Assembly (NCBI GenBank): GCA_030740295.1
Contig: JASLXP010000104.1
Span: 1 to 6,522, forward strand
Source: Planctomycetota bacterium
GTDB lineage: Bacteria; Planctomycetota; PUPC01; JACPCR01
Reading direction: 5' to 3'
Length of the DNA: 6,522 nucleotides
The notes under the pieces are model-generated. The model worked only from the letters and a program-made list of their open reading frames with translations. It made no database searches and was not told where the DNA came from. A program made the translations under genes and the position numbers. Positions 1-6,303 of the stretch are shown piece by piece; position 1 is the first letter of the stretch, and every line of letters starts with the position of its first letter.

Positions 1-120
<120 letters not shown>

Positions 121-178
121 CGATTCCAGGTTGGCCGGAGTTTGCGCTGTTGGCATAGGTCGGGAGGTGGCATTTATA

Positions 179-210
179 CCCAGGGCGGCGCTGCGCTTGC
201 CCTGGGCTAC
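179..210 (-). repeat. REP-like hairpin with GTAG foot (unit 1)
   Basis: On the minus strand a GTAG tetranucleotide (207-210) is followed directly by a perfect 8-bp stem, CCCAGGGC pairing with GCCCTGGG (199-206 with 179-186). The 12-nt loop can form a further small GCG/CGC stem. A GTAG at the 5' foot of a GC-rich hairpin is the signature of bacterial REP elements mobilised by RAYT (TnpA_REP) transposases. From memory, very similar sequences are dispersed in planctomycete and related genomes. The adjoining small hairpin at 219-231 probably belongs to the same element. Confidence 0.6.
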
Positions 211-218
211 GTTGTTCA

Positions 219-231
219 ACGCCTTCGGCGT
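219..231. repeat. Small hairpin beside REP-like unit 1
   Basis: ACGCC and GGCGT form a perfect 5-bp stem around the triloop TTC. It lies 8 bp from the GTAG foot of unit 1 and is probably part of the same dispersed element. It is not followed by a T-tract (TAAAAG follows), so it is not a convincing terminator. Confidence 0.4.
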
Positions 232-319
232 AAAAGAATCGGAAAGTGCACTTGTTTTGGGTCTAGTCGTTTACAAGTCCCCAAAACTGGACAAATGAGT
301 CGAGTTTCGGTGAAGCACT

Positions 320-398
320 GTAGCTCTGGCCTCCAGGCCGGAGTTTCGCGGTCGAGCCCTCGGCTCGCATAAGACGCCGCCCTGGAGGGCAGCGCTAC
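320..398. repeat. REPIN-like inverted pair of GTAG-footed hairpins
   Basis: Unit A on the plus strand is GTAG (320-323) followed by a 20-nt hairpin (324-343). Unit B on the minus strand is GTAG (395-398) followed by a 20-nt hairpin (375-394). Aligned as inverted copies, the two units match at 21 of 25 positions. The four differences form two compensatory base-pair changes: T-A to G-C at stem position 2, and G-C to C-G at position 6. Both keep a T·G wobble at position 4 and a CC apical loop. The units are separated by a spacer with its own 6-bp stem, CGAGCC/GGCTCG (353-358 with 362-367). This is the architecture of a REP doublet (BIME/REPIN). No RAYT transposase gene is present, so mobilisation would have to act in trans. 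Confidence 0.7.
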
Positions 399-421
399 GA
401 TGGGCTGCTCGACGGTTTGAG

Positions 422-433
422 GCGAAGCTTCGC
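422..433. repeat. 12-bp perfect palindrome GCGAAGCTTCGC
   Basis: A perfect dyad lying 24 bp beyond the REPIN-like pair. It may be an outer part of that element or an isolated protein-binding site. With no loop it would be a poor RNA hairpin. No function can be assigned from sequence. Confidence 0.4.
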
Positions 434-585
434 TAGCCCGCAACGTGTCGCCCATCAGATGCCTGTGCAGCAGTATTTCGACTTCTGCCGCGTGATAGCA
501 GAAAATGTGGAAGACGAAGAATACGGCGAAGAGCGACCTCTCAACCATGTCTGGACTCGCCCGAAGGTGGCCTCTAATATCGTGC

Positions 586-613
586 ATCGAGAATCCAGTA
601 ACGAGCATCGAGT
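586..613 (+). repeat. Heptanucleotide short tandem repeat (ATCGAGN type)
   Basis: Four consecutive 7-bp units, ATCGAGA, ATCCAGT, AACGAGC and ATCGAGT, lie about 75 bp before the URO-D-like start codon. They resemble the heptameric STRR families of bacterial intergenic DNA. The first ten bases, ATCGAGAATC, recur exactly on the minus strand at 2831-2840, inside the second heptad repeat of this window. Confidence 0.6.
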
Positions 614-688
614 TTCAATTGGAAGCGCCGGAAACAGCCATACGGTCCGCACTACCTGAACAACCGTACAACGAGACGAGACCAACCC

Positions 689-1768
689 ATGACTAACCGA
701 GAGCGAATCGTAACCACCTTGCTGTGCCAGCCGACAGACCGGGTGCCTTTTGGCGTTGGCATCGGGTTCTATCCCTGGGGTGAGACCATGGAGAGGTGGC
801 GAACGGAATCCGGAATCAGCGACCTCAATCCTGCGGGCCTCTTTGGCTACGATGCAGGCTTCCATGGTGTTCCCGCGGAGTACGGGCCATGGCCGCATGT
901 CGAGTCTGAAGTAATCGAGGAGAACGATCGATTCATCATCTCAAAAGACTTCAGGGGAATCATCACGAAGAATCGTCGCGACCACCATTCCATGCCCGAC
1001 TTCATTGCGCACCCGATCCGCAACGAGCAGGACTGGTCGGCTTACAAAGACCTTCACCTTCAACCTCGGCTCGATGAGCGCCTCAAGCGCCTCGATGAAT
1101 TCGCTGATGCCCGCGCTGACATCGACGCGCCCATTCAACTCGGAAGTTTCCCATGGGGGCATTTCGGCACTGCCCGGGACATGATGGGCGCGGAAGAACT
1201 TCTCTATGCTTTTTACGACATGCCCGATCTCGTAGCCGACATGATGCAGACATTTACAGACCTCTGGATCGCCATTTACGAAAGAGTGGTCGAGAAGGTA
1301 AAAGTTGACCACATTCATTTGTGGGAGGACATGGCCGGCAGGCAGGGCTCGCTGATCTCCATGGAGATGGTCGAGAAGTTCATGATGCCTCATTACGATC
1401 GCACGGTTGCCTTTGCCCGAAAGCATGACATCCCCATCGTCTCCGTGGATACGGACGGCAACGTGGATCAGCTTGTTCCCATCATGGTGGAACACGGCAT
1501 CAACATGATGTTCCCATTCGAAGTGCAGGCCGGAAATGACGTCGAGGAATTTCAAAAGAAGTTCCCGGGCCTCGGAATCATCGGAGGGCTCGACAAGAAC
1601 ATGCTGGCAGGCACCCTGAAAGACATTCACGTGGAACTGGACAGGGCGGAAGGAATGCTCGCCAATGGCGGCGCCATCCCGGGCTGCGACCACCTCATCC
1701 CTCCGAATGTACCGTGGGAGAATTGGAGGTACTTCAATGAACACCTCCGAGGTATCTGCGGCGTGTAA
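689..1768 (+). CDS. Uroporphyrinogen decarboxylase-like (URO-D/MtaA superfamily) protein
   Basis: A 359-residue protein whose whole length fits the URO-D TIM-barrel superfamily, which includes HemE and the corrinoid:coenzyme M methyltransferases MtaA/MtbA/CmuA. Seen: the N-terminal RERIVTTLLCQPTDRVPFG block typical of divergent URO-D-like proteins; a central HIHLWEDMAGRQGSLIS (208-224) matching the family's acidic strand plus 'G-LIS' segment; DTDGN (254-258); the IIGGLD strand end (297-302); and a C-terminal PGCDHLIPPNVPWENW (331-346). The Arg-rich substrate loop of true HemE is absent, so haem synthesis is unlikely. At the methyltransferase zinc site (HxC ... C) this protein has D254-x-D256 and C333, so it keeps only the last cysteine. 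Methyl transfer or demethylation through a corrinoid partner is possible but unproven; the substrate is unknown. The ATG has only a weak GAG-rich upstream sequence, and the start was chosen from the conserved N-terminus. The gene converges on the large cytochrome gene. Confidence 0.9.
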   Translation: MTNRERIVTTLLCQPTDRVPFGVGIGFYPWGETMERWRTESGISDLNPAGLFGYDAGFHGVPAEYGPWPHVESEVIEENDRFIISKDFRGIITKNRRDHHSMPDFIAHPIRNEQDWSAYKDLHLQPRLDERLKRLDEFADARADIDAPIQLGSFPWGHFGTARDMMGAEELLYAFYDMPDLVADMMQTFTDLWIAIYERVVEKVKVDHIHLWEDMAGRQGSLISMEMVEKFMMPHYDRTVAFARKHDIPIVSVDTDGNVDQLVPIMVEHGINMMFPFEVQAGNDVEEFQKKFPGLGIIGGLDKNMLAGTLKDIHVELDRAEGMLANGGAIPGCDHLIPPNVPWENWRYFNEHLRGICGV

Positions 1769-1928
1769 GATGTGACTGTTCAGCGACACCATCCAATGAC
1801 CATGTTGCGCACAGCAACAGCGGCCGCGTAGAGCCCGGCCGTGAGGACCACGTTCGCGTATTACGCAATTCTGCCTGACGCCAAATCATGCGTAACCTGG
1901 CCACCGTATCCACTTGCGCTAGAGCGGC
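1769..1928. other. Convergent intergenic gap with weak hairpins
   Basis: 160 bp between the two stop codons. Visible structures are TGTTGC/GCAACA (1803-1808 with 1814-1819, 5-nt loop), CGGCC/GGCCG (1821-1825 with 1837-1841), and a perfect 7-bp inverted repeat TTACGCA/TGCGTAA (1861-1867 with 1889-1895, 21-nt spacer). The last competes with a local GCGTA/TACGC pairing (1856-1860 with 1862-1866). None is followed by a T-tract on either strand, so Rho-independent termination is not well supported. The first two could act as weak bidirectional termination or transcript-end structures. Confidence 0.35.
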
Positions 1929-4900
1929 TCACTCAACATCCATCACAACTCGGAAGCCAACGTTGTACACGCGCTGGTACGGGCGGTAGGCCAGGCGGAA
2001 GGAAGAGCGGGCGCGGAGGGGGCGGTCGCGCCATGAGCCACCGCGAGCGATTCGTTTGACGCGCGAGTTAATCTCATTGCGACCGTCGCCGGCTCGATAG
2101 GGATACGGTTTCGCCGACGAAAGGGTCCATTCCCAGACGTTGCCGTGCATGTCGTGCAGTCCCCAGGCATTGGGCTTGAATTTGCCTGCCTCGGCCGAAA
2201 CCAGTTGGCCGTCGTTGAAGTGGTTGTCACGGGGAATCCAATCGTCGTACTTGCTGGGATTGCCAAGTGGGACGTTGTCCTTTTTGTATGGATGGCTCAC
2301 TGCGTCGCGGAGCTTGACGTCGGCCAGGTTGGCAAATTTCGAGAAGTCCGCATTCAGGTTGCCGAAGTGGAACGAGGTTGCCGAACCGGCCCGGCAGGCA
2401 TACTCCCACTGGGCTTCCGTGGGCAAGGTGAAGCGCAGACCGGTTCGTTTACTGAGCCAATTGCAGAAATCGATGGCCCGCTGCCATGAGACGCGCACGA
2501 CCGGTTGTCCGGGCAGGTTCAGAGGCCAGCCGCGAACGCCGAACTGCATCCCGTGACGAATTTCAACGCGACTGTCGTGATTGGGATCGAAGAGCGTGTA
2601 CTGCTTATTAGTGACCTCGAACTGTCCCATCCAGAAGGCACCACTGCGCTCGCGGCACTGCGGTGCTTCATCCGGAAATCCATCCAAACTGCCCATCAGG
2701 AACTCCCCAGCCGGCACAAGTATCAGGGAAAGCTGAATGCCGTCGCCAATGTCAATGGAGCGTTGCGTCTTCTGGCCGGCGGCGAGCTGACGGCGTCTGG
2801 CTTCGGCAGCGTCGAATGGCCAGCCTGGGGGATTCTCGATTTTTGATTTCTGATCTTTGATTGCACGAACAGTCTGCTTTTCTGTGCTGGCCTCTGGCAT
2901 GGGAGTGACCGGGGCAACTTTCTTTCCAAAGAGTGGCCCGGTCCATTCCATGTCTATATCGATGCCGGCATACTGTTTCATCATCTCGCGCCGGCGCCGG
3001 GCAGGATTCTTGACGCGCTCCTTGCCTGCGATGGTGAGCCACGAACCGTGATAGGGCGCGTTGAGATCGGTCCAGGTGATCAGGCGGTCCCATGCCTCAT
3101 CATCGAGCTTCACGTTGTGATGGCCCTTTTCAAGCAGTTGATGAAGCTGAGTCGTGCTCACGTGGAATTCCATCGGCGTCAGCACGTGCATATCGCTCTC
3201 CAGGCCGGGGCGGCGAACGAAACGTTGAAGGTTGGCATAGGCCACCGAGAATTTGCCCGCGTCCCGTCCGCCATCGTGATAGCGGCTCTCGTAATCGGTG
3301 ATGAATTCCGTCCCGCGAAGGTCGAGGACGGTCTTACCGTCAGAGTGCGGTTTGCCGTCGTGGCAGCGTACGCAGTGTCTGTCGATCACCGGCTGCACTT
3401 CACGCTGGAAGCTGAAGCCACGCGCGGGGCCGCGCCAGGGCGTGATTGCGTGCGGCTCGCGATTCGAAGCCAGGGAACGCAGGTTAGGGGTCGCTTCGTT
3501 ATGGCTTTCGTGGCAGCCGACGCACGAGATGGCTTCGCCCGGCATGCCGGTAAACCAGCTCCTCATCAACTGTACGGCCTTGCCCTCTGAATCGAGGGGC
3601 TGCACGGAGATGGGCGTGTTGGCCGGAGCTTTGAAAATCGCAGAGCCATCCTCCTCTACCGGCACGGTACCGAGAATACGGCGGACGTCCCACGGGCCTT
3701 CCATGCCTACGACCCCCTGGGGGCCGCCCATGCCGGGATAATCATAGGTGTAGGTGAAAAGGCGAAGCTTCTTCACCGTGCCTCGCGGCAGTCCTTCCAG
3801 TCCCGGGCCTTCATATACGTCGCTCATAAAAACCGTGCAGTCTTTGCGATTGAGATCCACCTTGTCAGGCAGCACATGCGGGCGCGGGGTCTTGCGGACC
3901 GGTAACGGCTCGAGCAGCGCGTAGCCCGGCTCCTCCCGGATGAGCGCTATGTTGTCAAATACGTCGACAAGATAGATGCCCCAGAGCGATGTTGGCGAAG
4001 GCTGGCACGCCGCGAGGAAGTACTTTTCACTCAGCGGATACGGATGCAGGAACTTTGGCCACGAGCGGTCGACGAGCTGGTCTTCAATGAGGGGCTCAAC
4101 CTTCTTCCCGTATCCGGGGATGCGCTGCACCGCGCCATCCGCTTCGTGGCGGCCCTTTGCAGGATCGAGAATGACCAGCTCTCCCATGCGCCGGACCCCG
4201 TGGTGACCGCTGACGATGGTCACGACTTTCGTCGGATGTCCCGGGATGGGGCGCGTGTAGAACATCGAGTTGGGCCAGTAAGAGTTGCTTCCGTAATACG
4301 CGGTCTGCTGCGTGCCATCCGGATTCATGTGGAAGAGCAGGCGGCTGTGCGTGTGGGGCGTGTCCGTGTATTCCCAACGCGTGTAGAGAACTCGGCCGTC
4401 AGGTGTCACGGTCGGACACCAGTTGTGCTCCTGATCGAAGCAGAGCTGGCGGACGCTCTTTCCATCCGCGTTCATGATGAACAGATTGGCCACACGGGTG
4501 CTGCCGTTGACGCAAGGCACACTGGCGAAGGACCGTGTGGAGCCAAAGATGATCCTGCCGTCGGGCAAGTAGCACGCGTCGTAGTTATCCACGTCGTTGT
4601 AGAGGCCCGGTGTTACCTGCCGCAGACCTTTACCGTCGACGCCCACCTCAAAAATCTGCCAGCGGCCCTGTGTGCCGATGGAGGAGAAAAGCAGCTTGTC
4701 CCCGTCAAAGTGCAAGTCCACGTCGCTCACGCAGGCCGAGCCCTTTGGCTTGTAGAGCCGGCCGAGTGGACCTTCCGGCCGTTCCATGGACAGAATGCCA
4801 ATCTGATCGTCAAAGCCGCTGCGGGAAAGGGCGGAGTTGCCCTGCCAGTTGCAGGGCAGTCCGAGCCGCGGCGAACGCGCGCCCCGCTTGACCACCAGCA

Positions 4901-6143
4901 GACTGTCGAAATCGATCAGAGGATTGGCAAGGAGCAGTTCCCGCTGCGCGGTCTGCAGCTTCGCCAGCTCTCCGAGCGCGCTTACCTCGCCCTTCTCGAT
5001 CCGTTGGCGAATATCGGCCTTGCGTTTTTCGATGCCATCCAATTGGAGCACCTGCTTCCCTTCGGAAAATTCGTCGGGGAAGCTGGTGGCAAGATCATCG
5101 ACCGCGCGACGCATCGCAACAGTGTCAATCAAGTCGAGGGCGGCCAGTGCACCTTTCATCCTCGCCTGCAAGGCCTCTCGCTTCCTCCGCTCTTCAAGAC
5201 CGGGCCGCCTCAGATACCATCCTTCCGGAAACTGAACGGACGATTCCATACGGAAGGAGCAGATATGGGGCATGCAACTCACACGCTGCAGTGTGATCTT
5301 GTGCTTGCCCTTCTCGATGCGCAGAACGCACTGTTTCTCCCATTTGGCGGAGTCCGTATACCAACTGCCCGTAACCCCTGCGAGACCGGTGTGAATCTTC
5401 TTGTCATCGATGAGAATATCCACCGGACGAGGCTCGGCCGCGGAGTAAAGAGCGAAGAAGGTGTAGTCCCCGTCGACCGGAAACTCGATCTCGTAGTGAG
5501 CCTGATTGGGATATTTCTCCGCGTTCCAGATGCACGGATATTTCCGAGCGTATGACTGGCCTTTCAGACTCGTCCGGACGTTGCCGCGGTCGTATTCGTG
5601 GGCCTCGATAGTGAACTGGGAACTTCCGCCGCGCCAGTCAAAGGTCTTGTCGCTTCTCTTGGCCGGCTTCCATCCATCAGGGAAGGGAGCTGACGATTCC
5701 AGCCGAAAGGCGCAGATATGGGGCATGTACTCCTGCCGCTGGAGTTTGATCGTATGTTTGCCTTTGGTGACGCGAAAGGTGCACTGCTTTTCCCATTTGG
5801 CGCTGTCCGTGTTCCAGTTGCCCGTGACGCTGTCGAGACCGGTATGAATTCTCTTGCCGTCGAGATAAATATCGACAGCCCGCGACCCAGCCGCGGTGTA
5901 AAGGGCCAGGAACGTGTAATCCGCGCTCACGGGAAAATCGATATCGTATTCGGCCTGGTTGGGGTACTTGCCGCCATTCCAGATGCAGGGAAACTTCCCC
6001 GCGTAGCTCTGGCCAGGGAAGCTGACGTTGACATTCCCGCGGTCGAACTCATGACCACCAATAGTAAAGCCCGACGGCTCGCCGCAGGCTGCGGAAGCCA
6101 CCAGCACCGCCATCATTGATGTGAGTCTGGCTATTGCGGTCAT
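1929..6143 (-). CDS. Secreted hydrazine-synthase-alpha-like dihaem cytochrome fused to SUMF1/FGE-like domain
   Basis: A 1404-residue exported multidomain protein. Order: signal peptide 1-~20; two gapless 133-residue repeats at 26-158 and 177-309, predicted galactose-binding/CBM-like sandwiches; charged helical linker ~312-410; TolB/WD40-like propeller ~470-740 with repeats such as LPDGRIIFGST and TPDGRVLYTRWEY; CXXCH haem sites at C874-H878 and C924-H928, with Met and His candidates for axial ligands in 985-1009; a linker at 1095-1104 encoded by a heptad DNA repeat; and an FGE-sulfatase fold at ~1130-1402 with GEFLMGS, EVTNKQY, LPTEAQWEYACRAG, HGNVWEWT, RGGSW and GFRVV. The propeller-plus-haem part resembles the HZS alpha family, but homologues outside anammox have no known function and the other hydrazine synthase subunits are absent here. 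In the FGE fold the two copper-binding catalytic cysteines align with D1373 and A1378, so sulfatase-activating chemistry is unlikely. The chosen ATG at 6143 has GAGGAA 7 nt upstream and gives a clean signal peptide; an in-frame ATG at 6197 lacks a ribosome site. C20 in SAAC is a poor lipobox. Confidence 0.88.
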   Translation of the reverse strand: MTAIARLTSMMAVLVASAACGEPSGFTIGGHEFDRGNVNVSFPGQSYAGKFPCIWNGGKYPNQAEYDIDFPVSADYTFLALYTAAGSRAVDIYLDGKRIHTGLDSVTGNWNTDSAKWEKQCTFRVTKGKHTIKLQRQEYMPHICAFRLESSAPFPDGWKPAKRSDKTFDWRGGSSQFTIEAHEYDRGNVRTSLKGQSYARKYPCIWNAEKYPNQAHYEIEFPVDGDYTFFALYSAAEPRPVDILIDDKKIHTGLAGVTGSWYTDSAKWEKQCVLRIEKGKHKITLQRVSCMPHICSFRMESSVQFPEGWYLRRPGLEERRKREALQARMKGALAALDLIDTVAMRRAVDDLATSFPDEFSEGKQVLQLDGIEKRKADIRQRIEKGEVSALGELAKLQTAQRELLLANPLIDFDSLLVVKRGARSPRLGLPCNWQGNSALSRSGFDDQIGILSMERPEGPLGRLYKPKGSACVSDVDLHFDGDKLLFSSIGTQGRWQIFEVGVDGKGLRQVTPGLYNDVDNYDACYLPDGRIIFGSTRSFASVPCVNGSTRVANLFIMNADGKSVRQLCFDQEHNWCPTVTPDGRVLYTRWEYTDTPHTHSRLLFHMNPDGTQQTAYYGSNSYWPNSMFYTRPIPGHPTKVVTIVSGHHGVRRMGELVILDPAKGRHEADGAVQRIPGYGKKVEPLIEDQLVDRSWPKFLHPYPLSEKYFLAACQPSPTSLWGIYLVDVFDNIALIREEPGYALLEPLPVRKTPRPHVLPDKVDLNRKDCTVFMSDVYEGPGLEGLPRGTVKKLRLFTYTYDYPGMGGPQGVVGMEGPWDVRRILGTVPVEEDGSAIFKAPANTPISVQPLDSEGKAVQLMRSWFTGMPGEAISCVGCHESHNEATPNLRSLASNREPHAITPWRGPARGFSFQREVQPVIDRHCVRCHDGKPHSDGKTVLDLRGTEFITDYESRYHDGGRDAGKFSVAYANLQRFVRRPGLESDMHVLTPMEFHVSTTQLHQLLEKGHHNVKLDDEAWDRLITWTDLNAPYHGSWLTIAGKERVKNPARRRREMMKQYAGIDIDMEWTGPLFGKKVAPVTPMPEASTEKQTVRAIKDQKSKIENPPGWPFDAAEARRRQLAAGQKTQRSIDIGDGIQLSLILVPAGEFLMGSLDGFPDEAPQCRERSGAFWMGQFEVTNKQYTLFDPNHDSRVEIRHGMQFGVRGWPLNLPGQPVVRVSWQRAIDFCNWLSKRTGLRFTLPTEAQWEYACRAGSATSFHFGNLNADFSKFANLADVKLRDAVSHPYKKDNVPLGNPSKYDDWIPRDNHFNDGQLVSAEAGKFKPNAWGLHDMHGNVWEWTLSSAKPYPYRAGDGRNEINSRVKRIARGGSWRDRPLRARSSFRLAYRPYQRVYNVGFRVVMDVE
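2831..2863 (-). repeat. Heptanucleotide tandem repeat inside coding sequence
   Basis: Read on the plus strand, units GATTCTC, GATTTTT, GATTTCT, GATCTTT and a partial GATTG follow one another with exact 7-bp period. On the coding strand this is an ATC-phased AT-rich repeat encoding IKDQKSKIEN (residues 1095-1104). It is much more AT-rich than its GC-rich surroundings. It sits exactly between the cytochrome and FGE-like domains. Its end shares ATCGAGAATC with the intergenic heptad repeat at 586-613. Heptad arrays do not encounter a stop codon in this frame, so they can serve as a translatable linker. Confidence 0.75.
5217..6068 (-). repeat. Tandem intragenic duplication: two 133-residue domains
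   Basis: Coding segments 5670-6068 and 5217-5615 encode repeats that align without gaps over 133 residues; I count 91 identities (about 68%). Shared hallmarks are HE[FY]DRGNV, PCIWN, KYPNQA, DYTF-ALY, KIHTGL or RIHTGL, TDSAKWEKQC and MPHIC-FR-ESS. Three cysteines per copy are conserved at identical spacing (71, 139 and 162 in copy 1, and 151 residues later in copy 2, numbered from the upstream ATG; subtract 18 for the chosen start). The pattern suggests a disulfide-stabilised carbohydrate-binding-like sandwich; the fold is inferred. Confidence 0.8.
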
Positions 6144-6150
6144 GAGCGTT

Positions 6151-6156
6151 TTCCTC
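6151..6156 (-). promoter_or_regulatory. Ribosome binding site deciding the cytochrome start
   Basis: On the minus strand GAGGAA lies 7 nt before the ATG at 6141-6143. The longer in-frame start at 6195-6197 is preceded by sequence with no purine-rich match. The downstream ATG also places a short basic N-terminus directly before the hydrophobic core of the signal peptide, so it is preferred. Confidence 0.7.
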
Positions 6157-6157
6157 G

Positions 6158-6168
6158 GACACGGTGTC
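6158..6168. promoter_or_regulatory. Dyad GACAC-N-GTGTC beside the ribosome site
   Basis: Five-base arms around a single central base, one base upstream of the Shine-Dalgarno sequence of the cytochrome gene. A small repressor site is conceivable, but such a short dyad may occur by chance. Confidence 0.25.
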
Positions 6169-6260
6169 AGACAGAGCGTTTCGAGACTATTATCCATCGA
6201 CTAAGTGTGCCTCGAACACCGGTGGCCGCGTGATCTGTAGCGTCATGATAAGGCGTGAGA

Positions 6261-6276
6261 GCATGTACGCACATGC
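6261..6276. promoter_or_regulatory. Inverted repeat GCATGT-N4-ACATGC in divergent promoter region
   Basis: A perfect 6-bp inverted repeat with a 4-bp spacer (ACGC) in the 160-bp region between the divergent cytochrome and BNR genes. It ends 27 bp before the BNR start codon. Its position and symmetry suit a dimeric regulator's operator. An RNA hairpin in the BNR leader is the alternative. No matching regulator gene is in the window, and -35/-10 boxes could not be placed with confidence. Confidence 0.4.
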
Positions 6277-6303
6277 CAACTACTCAATACCCGAGACCCT
6301 CAC

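Larger units (their letters stand above)
121..688. other. Non-coding region rich in REP-like hairpins and short repeats
   Basis: No convincing gene lies in these 568 bases. The short open frames on both strands run through the hairpins and tandem repeat described separately, and their translations are of the sort produced by dispersed repeats. The section 441-580 has no structure or similarity I recognise. The stretch 614-688 is the immediate leader of the URO-D-like gene. No clear sigma-70 promoter could be picked out. Confidence 0.6.

Noticed and set aside
320..433. CRISPR array or tRNA-like structure
   Set aside because: The repeats are inverted rather than direct, there are no regular spacers, and no cloverleaf can be drawn.
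216..608. 130-codon minus-strand frame upstream of the URO-D-like gene
   Set aside because: It runs through the REP-like hairpins and the heptad repeat. Its translation is a by-product of repeat sequence, with no ribosome site or family resemblance.
417..659. 80-codon plus-strand frame upstream of the URO-D-like gene
   Set aside because: No recognised similarity. Part of it is the translated heptad repeat (HRESSNEHRVS). The start lies next to the 12-bp palindrome without a Shine-Dalgarno.
689..1768. Assignment as HemE (haem biosynthesis)
   Set aside because: The conserved N-terminal arginine substrate loop of HemE is absent, and the protein resembles divergent URO-D-like/MtaA relatives.
941..1792. 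283-codon minus-strand frame across the URO-D-like gene
   Set aside because: Antisense shadow. The plus-strand product carries the family motifs.
1803..1841. Rho-independent terminator of the URO-D-like gene
   Set aside because: Two GC-rich stems are present, but neither is followed by a run of T on either strand.
4044..5555. 503-codon open frame on the plus strand, antisense to the cytochrome gene
   Set aside because: It is a mirror of the GC-rich codon pattern of the real minus-strand gene, whose domains are recognisable throughout. The plus translation has no recognisable motif.
1929..6143. True hydrazine synthase (anammox)
   Set aside because: Similarity is to the broad HZS-alpha-like family. 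The beta and gamma subunits are absent from the flanks, the haem arrangement differs, and the FGE-like fusion is not part of the anammox enzyme.
6144..6197. N-terminal extension of the cytochrome protein from the upstream ATG
   Set aside because: No ribosome site precedes the ATG at 6197. The extension would place 18 extra residues before the signal peptide, whereas the ATG at 6143 has a good GAGGAA.
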